From Bacillus infantis (GTDB lineage Bacteria > Bacillota > Bacilli > Bacillales > Cytobacillaceae): a stretch of DNA of 64,000 nucleotides. Under the pieces are notes generated by a model. That model ran no database searches. It saw only the letters and a program-made list of their open reading frames with translations, and was not told the DNA's origin. Positions 56,512 to 64,000 of the stretch are shown in pieces (the stretch's first letter is position 1; each line of letters opens with the position of its first letter). Location of the stretch: contig NZ_JAIVAP010000001.1 of NCBI RefSeq assembly GCF_020171945.1, positions 124,001-188,000 on the forward strand, read 5' to 3'. The position numbers were made by a program, and so were the translations under genes.

Positions 56512-57417
56512 ATGAAAAAATGGCTAATGACTGCAGCTGTCTTTACTCTGATCATGATTCTTGCCGCATGCGGATCAGAGGAAGAAGGCACAGAACAAAA
56601 AGGAAACAGTACTAATAATGAAGAAGCTTTTACGATTGGCGTCATACCGGTACAAACAGAAGGTGCAATGGAAACGGCTATGGATAAGCTTCAGTCGATT
56701 CTTGAAAAAGAGCTGGACCGGAAAGTGGATGTTGAGGTTTACCCCGATTATAACGGCGTAGTCGAAGCGATGAACTACGATAAAATCGATATGGCTTATT
56801 TTGGACCGCTTACATATGTGGTTGCACATGAAAAAAGCGGCGCTGAAGCAATCATCACCCAGCTGATAGATGGAGAGCCTTTCTATCATTCTTATATCAT
56901 CACCCATAAAGACAGCCCGTACAATAACATGGAAGACCTTGTAGCTGATGCAGGAGAAATTGATTTTGCCTTCGGCGATATCAATTCGACTTCCGGCTCC
57001 CTTATCCCTTCCATCGAACTGCAGGATCAGGGTGTTTATACATCAGAGGATGAAAATAAGTTCAAATCAGTCAGATTCACAGGGTCCCATGATGCAACAG
57101 CCCTGGCTGTCCAAAACAAGCAAGTGGATGCCGGTGCGATTGACAGCGCCATCTATAACCAGCTTGTAGAGTCCGGAAAAATCGATGGAGATCAGTTCAA
57201 GACAATCTGGGAATCCGAGAAACTTTTCCAATATCCTTGGGCAGTCCATAAAGATACAGATAAAGAAACAATAGAAAAGCTACAGGAAACATTCCTGGCT
57301 ATCGATGATAAAGAAGTGCTTGATGCGTTTGGCGCAACAGGTTTTACCGAGGCTTCCAATGAACAGTATGAAAGCATCAGGGAAGCAGCTGTCAAACAGG
57401 GAATCATAAACGAATAG
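56512..57417 (+). CDS. PhnD-type ABC transporter substrate-binding lipoprotein
   Basis: A 301-residue lipoprotein with signal peptide and lipobox ILAACGSEE (Cys about 21). The mature part is a PhnD-like periplasmic binding protein of the phosphate/phosphite/phosphonate class: FTIGVIPVQTEG, KIDMAYFGPLTYVVAHEKSG, GDINSTSGSLIPSIEL, GSHDATALAVQNKQVDAGAID. The STSGS loop commonly contacts an oxyanion. It heads an operon with a permease and an ATPase and sits between selD and a UGA-containing deacetylase gene, so a selenium oxyanion or selenium-containing ligand is possible; phosphonate or phosphite is the default reading. ATG follows AGAGGTG. Confidence 0.88.
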   Translation: MKKWLMTAAVFTLIMILAACGSEEEGTEQKGNSTNNEEAFTIGVIPVQTEGAMETAMDKLQSILEKELDRKVDVEVYPDYNGVVEAMNYDKIDMAYFGPLTYVVAHEKSGAEAIITQLIDGEPFYHSYIITHKDSPYNNMEDLVADAGEIDFAFGDINSTSGSLIPSIELQDQGVYTSEDENKFKSVRFTGSHDATALAVQNKQVDAGAIDSAIYNQLVESGKIDGDQFKTIWESEKLFQYPWAVHKDTDKETIEKLQETFLAIDDKEVLDAFGATGFTEASNEQYESIREAAVKQGIINE

Positions 57418-57428
57418 AGCTGATCATT

Positions 57429-58184
57429 GTGTGGTTTAAAAAGCGTAGTATTTTTACTGTTATTCTGCTGGCACTGGCTGTAATAGCCAGTGCCCGTCTT
57501 ACAGAATTCGATCTTTCGAAATTCCGGGACTTCCGGAATATGATCGATTTTTTATCGCAGTGGTTTCCAATGGATTTCTCGCTGCTGCCCCGGATGCTCC
57601 AGGACAGCATGGAAACTTTGGCGATGGCATTTCTGGGGAGCTTCCTCGGTCTATTGGCGGCATTGCCGCTCAGTTTCCTGGCCGCAAGGAACACTTCCCC
57701 ATCGAAAGCAGTCTATCATGTAACAAGGCTTGTCCTCAGTTTCGTCCGCTCAGTGCCGGAGATCGTATTTGGGCTGATCCTTCTTACAGCCCTCGGCCTT
57801 GGGCCTTTCCCTGCTGTACTGGCTATTCTGTTCCATAATGCAGGTGTGCTTGGAAAGCTGGTATCAGAACTGATTGAGTCTTCAGAGCGCGGACCCCAGG
57901 AAGCCATGCGGGCAGTCGGCGCCAAAAGCTGGTTTGCCTCCCTGTTCAGCATCCTGCCGCAAATCTGGCCGAATGTGCTGTCCCAGTTTTTCTACCGGTT
58001 CGAGGTAGCAATCCGCACCTCTCTTATTCTTGGCTTTATCGGCGGAGGCGGAATAGGACAGAGATTGTTCAATGATTTCAAGACCTTCCACTATTCGGCC
58101 GTTTCTCTCGATGTGCTGATCATTATGATCATTGTAGTGATCGTCGATTTGTTTGGAAGCTTTGTCAGAAATAAAGTGATTTAA
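57429..58184 (+). CDS. PhnE-type ABC transporter permease
   Basis: A 251-residue permease with six or so membrane helices. The coupling EAA loop is ESSERGPQEAMRAVGAKSWFAS, typical of PhnE permeases, and ILGFIGGGGIGQRLF is another family landmark. The GTG start lies 11 bases after the binding-protein gene; no phn catabolic genes (C-P lyase) are present nearby. Confidence 0.92.
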   Translation: MWFKKRSIFTVILLALAVIASARLTEFDLSKFRDFRNMIDFLSQWFPMDFSLLPRMLQDSMETLAMAFLGSFLGLLAALPLSFLAARNTSPSKAVYHVTRLVLSFVRSVPEIVFGLILLTALGLGPFPAVLAILFHNAGVLGKLVSELIESSERGPQEAMRAVGAKSWFASLFSILPQIWPNVLSQFFYRFEVAIRTSLILGFIGGGGIGQRLFNDFKTFHYSAVSLDVLIIMIIVVIVDLFGSFVRNKVI

Positions 58185-58199
58185 AAGGAGGCTGGGCTT

Positions 58200-58952
58200 A
58201 TGATCAAGCTGGAGAATGTTACCGTACGTTATCCAAAGGCTGACTCCCCTGCCCTGCATAACATAAACCTTGAACTGAACCAAGGCGAATTCATATGTGT
58301 ACTTGGAAAAAGCGGTGCCGGGAAGTCTACACTTATCCGCTGCATGAATGGGCTCCAGAAGTCTTCTGCCGGGGAAGTATACTTCCAGGGCAAGCCGGTA
58401 TCCGGCAAATCTGCCGAGGAAGAACGGCTTGTACGGAGGGAAATGGGCATGATCTTTCAGCATTATAATCTCATCCCCCGTCTGACAGTCATGCAAAATG
58501 TCCTTACAGGAATGTTTGGCTACAGAAACACTTTCAAGAATCTGGTAGGTGCTTTTTCAAGAAAAGAAATTGGACTTGCCCGCAGTGTGATGGAAGATGT
58601 CGGCCTGAGTGAGTTTGCCGGAAGGAAAGTTGAACAATTGAGCGGCGGACAGAAGCAGCGCGTCGGCATAGCAAGGGCCCTGCTGCAGTCTCCCAAGGTG
58701 TTTCTTGGTGATGAACCTGTGGCAAGCCTTGATCCCGGGACATCAGAGAGGATTTTCTCGCTTCTTCAGTCCCTTCACAGAGAGCATTGCCTTCTGACCA
58801 TCATTAATGTTCACGATGTTTCCCTCGCAAAGCGCTATGCAACACGCATTCTTGCCTTAAAAGATGGCAGCCTCATCTTTGACGGGAAACCGGATGAATT
58901 CACAGATGAATTGTATAAACAGACCTATGGGGCTGAATTTATTCCGGTCTGA
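58200..58952 (+). CDS. PhnC-type ABC transporter ATP-binding protein
   Basis: A 250-residue ATPase with Walker A GKSGAGKSTLIRCMNGL, Q-loop FQHYNLIPRLTVMQNVLTG, signature LSGGQKQRVGIARAL, Walker B KVFLGDEPVASLDP and switch histidine NVHDVSLAKRY. The layout is that of PhnC. AAAAGGAGG precedes the ATG. Only 20 bases separate it from the UGA-containing deacetylase gene, so the four genes form one transcription unit. Confidence 0.95.
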   Translation: MIKLENVTVRYPKADSPALHNINLELNQGEFICVLGKSGAGKSTLIRCMNGLQKSSAGEVYFQGKPVSGKSAEEERLVRREMGMIFQHYNLIPRLTVMQNVLTGMFGYRNTFKNLVGAFSRKEIGLARSVMEDVGLSEFAGRKVEQLSGGQKQRVGIARALLQSPKVFLGDEPVASLDPGTSERIFSLLQSLHREHCLLTIINVHDVSLAKRYATRILALKDGSLIFDGKPDEFTDELYKQTYGAEFIPV

Positions 58953-58972
58953 TCCGGGGAAGGAGAATACTT

Positions 58973-59638
58973 ATGACAAAAAGTCCTTGAGTGGTTGATG
59001 AGACAAGGGTCGTGTACGACTCAGCAGACAATGAAGTGATATCAAAATTACAGCCCAGTGAAAAGCCGTCAGTTGTTTTAACCTTTGATGATGGACCTGG
59101 CAGGCACTTGCATTCCATTTTGGACAGCCTGGCAAAGGAAAATGCAAAAGCCGCTTTTTTCTGGCAGACACGGCTTCTGTATCCTGAAAGGCCATGGGAA
59201 AGAGTGCTCGATGAAGGGCATATCATTGGAACTCATTCATCCCGCCACAAAAATATGGCTGCTCTTTCCTGTGAGGATCAATATAAGGACCTGGAAACCA
59301 GCAAAGAGAAGATCCGCCAGGTTACCGGAAAGGCGCCGGTATTCTTCCGTCCGCCTTTTGGCCAGTATAATGAAGCTACCCTTAAGGCGGCCAATGAACT
59401 CGAATTGATTCCTGTAATGTGGCGCATTGCATCCCTCGATTGGGAGCTTAAAGGAAACCCGGAGAAAATCATTTGCAATGTAACTGATCATCTGGAAGAT
59501 GGAGCCATTATCCTCCTGCATGAACTAAAGCAGACTGCTGATATCCTGCCTGAGCTTTTAAAGGAAATCAAGCTGAAAGGTTACAGCTTTGCCTCACTCC
59601 AGCCAGGAAAGAGCGAGCGTAAAGCGCCCGGAGCATAA
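58973..59638 (+). CDS. NodB-type polysaccharide deacetylase with in-frame UGA near the N terminus
   Basis: A 221-residue protein if UGA at 58988-58990 (codon 6) is read as selenocysteine: MTKSPU, then VVDETRVVYDSADNEV. The carbohydrate esterase 4/NodB domain has VVLTFDDGPG (Asp pair), the zinc site THSSRH, FFRPPFGQYNE, SLDWELKG and LLHEL. The ATG is seven bases after GGGAAGGAG. The alternative GTG directly after the UGA has no ribosome binding site at proper distance. A GGGTCG-TGTA-CGACTC hairpin lies 17-32 bases after the UGA. It ends the operon of the PhnCDE-like transporter in the selenium region. The role of the Sec is unknown; no partner Cys is adjacent. Without readthrough it would be a weakly translated deacetylase. 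Confidence 0.75.
59007..59022 (+). promoter_or_regulatory. Candidate bacterial SECIS hairpin of the deacetylase gene
   Basis: GGGTCG pairs with CGACTC (one G-U) around TGTA; the loop begins 23 bases after the UGA, in the same range as the other three UGA genes here. Confidence 0.55.
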
Positions 59639-59656
59639 ACCTCCGGGTGCTTTTTG
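59624..59656 (+). terminator. Terminator after the deacetylase gene
   Basis: GCGCCCGGAG pairs with CTCCGGGTGC around CATAAAC, followed by TTTTTGC. It may also serve the converging Nudix gene. Confidence 0.85.
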
Positions 59657-59659
59657 CTT

Positions 59660-60175
59660 TTAGCGGTTGATTAGCATAATCTTAAGCTCTTCGAGTACAA
59701 AATTTTCCCTTTTTAGCCAAGTGTGATTTACTATTTTACCGATGGCTTTCTTATTTTCTTCTATTGCTTCATCAATGGCCACCCATTTGGGCATGAATCC
59801 CAGCTCTGCTTCATATGTATCCAACTGCTGCGCTGCCAAAGAGAAATCATTTAATTCACAGATATAGAAATGCGAGTTCATTTGAAAAATGAAGCGGTCA
59901 TCATATTCGTCGATACGCCTTTCGACGACCTCCCCAGCTTTTCCTTTAACCTTGCAGCTTGTATAGCCGGTCTCCTCTGCTACTTCCCTGACCAAGGCTT
60001 CCGTGAAGGTTTCTCCTTCCTCCACCCCTCCTCCGGGAAATTTATAGCTCCCTGTAATTGTCTGCAGAAGAAGGATCAGATCATTTTGTATAATGATTGC
60101 CCTGGCCGCTTCCCGTATTCTAATTTCCCTGTCTATGTTTGTATGGGATAGGCCCAAAAGCTTGTGAAAAGCCAA
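59660..60175 (-). CDS. Nudix hydrolase
   Basis: A 171-residue Nudix protein. The Nudix box is GGGVEEGETFTEALVREVAEETG, complete. The TTG start follows AAGGTGGGGG by about five bases. Substrate is not evident. It lies between the deacetylase and mnmH. Confidence 0.92.
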   Translation of the reverse strand: MAFHKLLGLSHTNIDREIRIREAARAIIIQNDLILLLQTITGSYKFPGGGVEEGETFTEALVREVAEETGYTSCKVKGKAGEVVERRIDEYDDRFIFQMNSHFYICELNDFSLAAQQLDTYEAELGFMPKWVAIDEAIEENKKAIGKIVNHTWLKRENFVLEELKIMLINR

Positions 60176-60228
60176 TCATACCCCCACCTTATCATCTTAT
60201 TGGGTTGATTTTACCATAATAAGCAAAA

Positions 60229-60266
60229 ATAAATAGGACTGCATGGCAGCATGCAGTCCTATTTAT
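60229..60266 (-). terminator. Terminator after mnmH
   Basis: A perfect 15-bp stem, AAATAGGACTGCATG with CATGCAGTCCTATTT, followed on the minus strand by a U-rich tail. Confidence 0.9.
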
Positions 60267-60273
60267 ACAAGAT

Positions 60274-61320
60274 TTATTGCGCAACCGGTGATTGTGAAAG
60301 TACGTACTCTTCTATCTTTTGGGCAGCATCCTCGATATTTGCGGCTTGAATGGTGACGATCATGTCTTCCGGATACATTTTAGCTGTATGCGTATAACGG
60401 GGATCATAATAATATTCAAGGAGCAGCGCAACCGCCGGCCCATACTCTTCATCAATGAGATTCTGTTCTATTTCGGCAGCAATCGGTGTGTGGATCCTGT
60501 TTTTGATATGGCTGAAAGCATTAAAACATGCCTCAGGATGATCCCATGGCTTATAATCCTCCAGGATATGGCGCACCCTCTCTTCCATTGGCATTTCTAT
60601 GAACAGCTGGATCCCCTGTTCTTTCTTTTCAATGATAGATTCAGGGAGCACGACCTTCCCGACTCTCTTGCTTTCTGCTTCAAAAAAGACAAAAGGAGCT
60701 TCCTGCACCTCAAGCACCTTTCTAAGCAGCCTGGCGTCGAACATTTTCTGATTGCTCGGCTGAAGGCCGATATGGCCGAAGATGGAGCCTCGGTGCCTTG
60801 CAAGGCCCTCTAGGTCGATTACGCTATAGTCCTTTTCTGCCAGCTTCTCAAGAATGGCCGTTTTTCCTGAGCCGGTATAGCCGTTCAAAACGAATGCTTT
60901 CGGCTTCAGCTTGAGATTTTCAAGCGTTTCGACGACCCATCTGCGATGCGCCCTTACACCGCCCTCAAGCCGGTATGTGCGTATACCCATCAAATCAAGG
61001 AGAGTGGCAGAGGTTCTGCTCCGCATTCCGCCTCTCCAGCAGAATACTGCTTTGTCGCCTTCGACAGCATTGAATTCCCGGATAAAATCCGGAAGTTTGG
61101 CCGATACGATTTCCAGGCCGCGTTCTTTGGCAGCTTCAACGCTCACCTGTTTGTAAATTGTGCCGATTTCAGCCCGCTCTTCATCATTGAACAAGGGAAT
61201 ATTGAGGCTTCCCGGTATCGTGCTATCCTTATATTCAGAAGGAGATCTTACATCCACCAGCACAAGTTTTCGTTTATCCTTCAGTTCTAATAGTTTCTCA
61301 ATTCCTACATCCTGGAACAA
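60274..61320 (-). CDS. mnmH: tRNA 2-selenouridine synthase
   Basis: A 348-residue SelU/YbbB protein. The N-terminal rhodanese domain has VLVDVRSPSEYKDSTIPGS and the catalytic cysteine in AVFCWRGGMRSRTSA; the C-terminal P-loop domain has VLNGYTGSGKTAILEKL and DLEGLARHRGS. It replaces sulfur by selenium in the wobble 2-thiouridine of some tRNAs with selenophosphate via a geranylated intermediate. I chose a TTG start about seven bases after AAAGGCGG, giving family length. It is close to selD and shows that selenophosphate is used for tRNA as well as protein. Confidence 0.94.
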   Translation of the reverse strand: MFQDVGIEKLLELKDKRKLVLVDVRSPSEYKDSTIPGSLNIPLFNDEERAEIGTIYKQVSVEAAKERGLEIVSAKLPDFIREFNAVEGDKAVFCWRGGMRSRTSATLLDLMGIRTYRLEGGVRAHRRWVVETLENLKLKPKAFVLNGYTGSGKTAILEKLAEKDYSVIDLEGLARHRGSIFGHIGLQPSNQKMFDARLLRKVLEVQEAPFVFFEAESKRVGKVVLPESIIEKKEQGIQLFIEMPMEERVRHILEDYKPWDHPEACFNAFSHIKNRIHTPIAAEIEQNLIDEEYGPAVALLLEYYYDPRYTHTAKMYPEDMIVTIQAANIEDAAQKIEEYVLSQSPVAQ

Positions 61321-61536
61321 TTTTATTCCGCCTTTCCTGCTGTTGCATTCTAAGCTTATCTTCTCTGCTATCATATAGAAAAGCTGATCACTCGCGGGGA
61401 GGATCAGCTGGAAGAACATCTTCTTCAACCGAGGGGCTTCAGCGGATGAACATCCTGCCCTTTACCCATTATAAAACATTTCAAAGGTAAAAGCATATTT
61501 TCAGATTTCTCACTGGCCACTGTCCGGTTCCCGGCT

Positions 61537-62958
61537 TCAATCGAAATCCCAGGTAAGCTGTTCTTCACTTCCCTGAGCTGCGGTTTTATTTTTCTGTATG
61601 TCTTTAGGTTTTTGGTCTTTCTTTAAGGCTATCTGTCTTTTTGCTTGCTTAATTGCTTTCCGTACATCACAGATAGGAGCAGGGTATCCAAGCTGAAAGA
61701 ATCCAGGGTAAAGCCAAGGTTCGTGTATATATGCCACATCGACATCCTTCAGCTCAGGTACATAGCGGCGGATAAAGCTTCCATCAGTATCAAGATCTTT
61801 TCCCCATTTTACCGGGTCAATGATCTTGACGGTTTTCGAGCCGCACGCCCCCGCAAGTATGCCCATCTGCTTTATATGAACAGCAGGCTCGTGGTCAAGG
61901 AACAAAAGGGCGAGCTCCCTTGCAGCCTTCTCCCAATCCAATAACAGTATATTGCAGGCAAAGCTTGCCAGCATTCTTCTGCTGCTGTAATTGAGCCATC
62001 CGGTTTTGTGCAGGCAGCGCATACTGGCATCGATTGAAGGGATACCTGTATGCCCTGTCCGCCAGGCTTCAAAGTGATTTTCATCATGAGTCCGGACAAG
62101 TTTGTTTTCAATTACCTCTGCTTGTGATTCATTTTCATACCATTGTAGGGTTTCGCACCGTTCAAGCAGTTTGGATTGAAAAAGGCTGAGCTGCTGCTTC
62201 TCGGCTTCAGTACATTCTTCAGCTTTCTTTGCTGCTTCCTGGTAGGCCATCCTGACTGATATATTTCCAAAAGCCAGGTAAGGGGAAAGCCTGCTGGAAG
62301 AGAAAGAAGAAGCGAGCGGCTTTTGATAATTTTTTTCATAATTGGCGAGCTGCTCCCCGAGGAAAAATTCGAGCGTTTCGATTCCCCTTTTTTCTCCGCC
62401 GTTCTGTCCAAACCGGATAGCATCTCCCTTAACTTTCATGCTAAGTGCCTTTTGGATAGAAAGATTCAGAAAATCCGGCACCTTATCCGGCACCCTGACA
62501 GCAGCAGGGGGACTTGTCAGTTCCTCGAGCATTGATTCCTGCCAAAGCTTTCTGAAGGCTCCCTTGCTTTTGGGTCTCTCCAGCTGGCCGGGAGGATGGA
62601 AAGGATAGAATGGCAGTCCTTTGGATTCCATCCACTCTGCGGCCAGTCTGTCAGTTTCCGAATCGTACTCCCTGTGAAAGAACAGGGAGAATTCACCGTG
62701 TGTGTTCAGTAGCTCTTCAAGAATATCGATGATGGTCCCTTGAGCGGCAAATAATCTTCCTCCAAGTTCCCTGAGACTTTCATCAAGCTGCTCCAGCCCT
62801 TCGGCAGCAAACTGGATATGGCGCTTTGAGACTTCCTTCCGGCTTATAAGCGGCCCTGCTATATATAAAGGGATAACCTCTTCCGCTGAAGCACATGCCT
62901 CTGCGAGCGGCCGATGGTCATGTATCCTTAAATCTTTCCTGAACCATACAATATTCAT
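61537..62958 (-). CDS. Cryptochrome/photolyase family protein
   Basis: A 473-residue flavoprotein. N-terminal photolyase domain: IVWFRKDLRIHDHRPLAEA. The FAD-binding part has GHTGIPSIDASMRCLHKTGW, MLASFACNILLLDW, then IIDPVKWGKDLDTDGSFIRRYVPEL. It is thus of the CPD photolyase-related bacterial group that repairs pyrimidine dimers with blue light. Some usual residues differ (Leu-Asn-Tyr-Ser in place of the MHNRxR type segment), so activity is likely but not certain. Confidence 0.88.
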   Translation of the reverse strand: MNIVWFRKDLRIHDHRPLAEACASAEEVIPLYIAGPLISRKEVSKRHIQFAAEGLEQLDESLRELGGRLFAAQGTIIDILEELLNTHGEFSLFFHREYDSETDRLAAEWMESKGLPFYPFHPPGQLERPKSKGAFRKLWQESMLEELTSPPAAVRVPDKVPDFLNLSIQKALSMKVKGDAIRFGQNGGEKRGIETLEFFLGEQLANYEKNYQKPLASSFSSSRLSPYLAFGNISVRMAYQEAAKKAEECTEAEKQQLSLFQSKLLERCETLQWYENESQAEVIENKLVRTHDENHFEAWRTGHTGIPSIDASMRCLHKTGWLNYSSRRMLASFACNILLLDWEKAARELALLFLDHEPAVHIKQMGILAGACGSKTVKIIDPVKWGKDLDTDGSFIRRYVPELKDVDVAYIHEPWLYPGFFQLGYPAPICDVRKAIKQAKRQIALKKDQKPKDIQKNKTAAQGSEEQLTWDFD

Positions 62959-63027
62959 AACAAATCACTCCGAAACTAGTATAGCGTCTCTTTCTATTAT
63001 ACTGAAATAAGAGGGAAAAAGCTGGGT

Positions 63028-63166
63028 AAAAGAAAAGCGGAAGCGGCTTGGTCAGAGCCGACAGCATAAGACTCACAGGAATAAAAGGCGTTCTTTGCCC
63101 TAAATTCCTGTGAGTCTTATGACTCGAGGCTCTAGACGCTGGAGCTGGACAAAGAAAAGCGGAAGC
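63028..63166. repeat. Dispersed hairpin repeat bounded by GAAAAGCGGAAGC
   Basis: AAAGAAAAGCGGAAGC occurs at both ends (63029-63044 and 63151-63166). Inside, CATAAGACTCACAGGAAT (63065-63082) pairs perfectly with 63104-63121 over 18 bp, with a 21-base loop. I recall such GAAAAGCGGA-bounded elements as frequent intergenic repeats in Bacillaceae. No coding function. It fills most of the phrB-type gene/ilvE gap. Confidence 0.82.
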
Positions 63167-63198
63167 TGTTCTCCTTTAATTTCAATCAGCCAACAGAA

Positions 63199-63222
63199 AA
63201 AAGCCCGGCAAATGCCGGGCCT
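63199..63222 (-). terminator. Terminator after ilvE
   Basis: GCCCGGCA pairs with TGCCGGGC around AA; the minus strand reads into a U-run (TTTTTTC). Confidence 0.88.
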
Positions 63223-63250
63223 TTCAAGCAGCAGGATCAAAAATTCAATT

Positions 63251-64000
63251 TCACACCTTAGCAGGGGCAGGTTTCTCCACTTTCACCGTCCATCCGAAAG
63301 GATCAGCGACTCTGCCATACTGGATGCCAGTCAATGTATCATACAGTTTCCGGCTCAGCGCCCCGGTTTCTCCATTGTTGATGACAAGTTTTTCATCCTG
63401 CCACAGAAATTCGCCGATCGGGGAAATGACAGCTGCCGTCCCTGTGCCAAATGCTTCCTCCAGCTCACCATTCCTGTAAGCCTGCACCAGCTCCTCGATG
63501 GAGATTCTTTTTTCCGTAACCCTGTGTCCCCATTTTTCAAGCAGTGCAATGATTGAATTCCTTGTAACACCTTCGAGTATGCTTCCATTTAAAGAAGGCG
63601 TGATGATTTCTCCGTTCACTTTGAAAAACACATTCATGCTTCCTACTTCTTCAATATACTTTTTCTCTTTTCCATCCAGCCATAATACCTGGGCATAGCC
63701 GCCTTTGCCGGCACCCTGCTGGGCTTTCAGGCTTCCGGCATAATTGCCTCCTGTCTTGGCATTGCCGGTGCCGCCCGGCACGGCCCTGACGAATTCCCGT
63801 TCTACAGCAATCTTTACGGGATTGATCCCTTCCTTATAATAGGCACCCACAGGGGAAAGGATGATGATGAACTGGTAGCTTGCAGATGGAGCCACTCCCA
63901 AATATGGTTCTGTGGAGATGACAAACGGCCGTATATAAAGGGAAGTGCCTTCAGCAGAAGGAACCCACTCTTCTTCGACCACCAGCAGTTTTTTGAGGAC
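63251..64000 (-). CDS. ilvE: Branched-chain amino acid aminotransferase (5' end outside window)
   Basis: The minus-strand frame is open to the window edge, giving the C-terminal 249 residues of a fold-type IV aminotransferase. Landmarks: IRPFVISTEPYLGVAPSASY, GTGNAKTGGNYAGSL with the PLP lysine in that region, SILEGVTRNSIIALL, and EEAFGTGTAAVISPIG. It makes or degrades valine, leucine and isoleucine. It matches YbgE/YwaA-type IlvE of Bacillus. Start and regulation are not in the window. Confidence 0.94.
   Translation of the reverse strand, partial: VLKKLLVVEEEWVPSAEGTSLYIRPFVISTEPYLGVAPSASYQFIIILSPVGAYYKEGINPVKIAVEREFVRAVPGGTGNAKTGGNYAGSLKAQQGAGKGGYAQVLWLDGKEKKYIEEVGSMNVFFKVNGEIITPSLNGSILEGVTRNSIIALLEKWGHRVTEKRISIEELVQAYRNGELEEAFGTGTAAVISPIGEFLWQDEKLVINNGETGALSRKLYDTLTGIQYGRVADPFGWTVKVEKPAPAKV

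Noticed and set aside
58991..59638. Deacetylase starting at GTG without selenocysteine
   Set aside because: Not fully excluded, but the ribosome binding site is placed for the ATG at 58973, a hairpin follows the UGA, and the region is full of selenium genes.

Overview
The window comes from an endospore-forming member of the Bacillaceae (low-GC Firmicute). Between about 18.2 and 49.3 kb the gene order follows the B. subtilis cotM-sspP-sspO-citB-yneN-sspN-tlp-yneP-yneQ-yneR-plsY-yneT-parE-parC-alsT segment, with insertions. Genes have strong AGGAGG-type ribosome binding sites, several GTG/TTG starts, and intrinsic terminators. I cannot name the genus. Use of selenocysteine sets this genome apart from B. 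subtilis.

Layout. 0-5.5 kb: end of a DegV gene, then a four-gene acyl-CoA degradation operon (SDR dehydrogenase, acyl-CoA dehydrogenase, thiolase, acyl-CoA ligase). 5.5-14 kb: DUF421, manganese catalase and DUF2642 genes, a broken ABC-F gene, trhO, a flavin oxidase diverging from a MocR regulator, an orphan arcA, and an AT-rich pair (cupin/HD-GYP protein and a small secreted protein). 14-17 kb: a dispersed palindromic repeat, kbl-tdh (threonine to glycine and acetyl-CoA), and an arylamine N-acetyltransferase. 18-30.6 kb: spore and TCA genes (cotM, sspP, sspO, aconitase, mtnA, thioredoxin, fbpB-like, sspN, tlp, a double AAA+ ATPase, yneP, yneQ, yneR) with selA and a SelW-type gene inserted around cotM. 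31-43 kb: a HesB-like selenoprotein gene, acetyltransferases, a histidine kinase, plsY, rpmE2 with a Zur box, envelope hydrolases and an NCS2 permease. 43-51 kb: parE-parC with a LexA box, alsT, a second copy of the palindromic repeat, two hypothetical or little-known genes. 51-64 kb: an RHH-like gene, htpG with a CIRCE element, a selenium region, photolyase, a second repeat type, and the end of ilvE.

The main observation is a selenium system whose genes are partly hidden because ordinary gene calling stops at UGA. Four genes contain an in-frame UGA with a good upstream ribosome binding site and a short hairpin whose loop begins 17-26 nt after the UGA: an Rdx/SelW protein (17943), a HesB-like protein (31135), SelD itself (55343), and a NodB-type deacetylase with UGA at codon 6 (58973), which I do not recognise as a known selenoprotein. 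Around them lie selA, mnmH (selenophosphate-dependent tRNA 2-selenouridine synthase), a GT4 glycosyltransferase next to selD that resembles the SenB selenosugar synthases, and a PhnCDE-like ABC transporter between selD and the deacetylase. This suggests selenophosphate feeds selenoproteins, tRNA and possibly a selenosugar, with a dedicated importer; the selenosugar and importer roles are inference. selB and tRNA-Sec were not found in the window and must be elsewhere.
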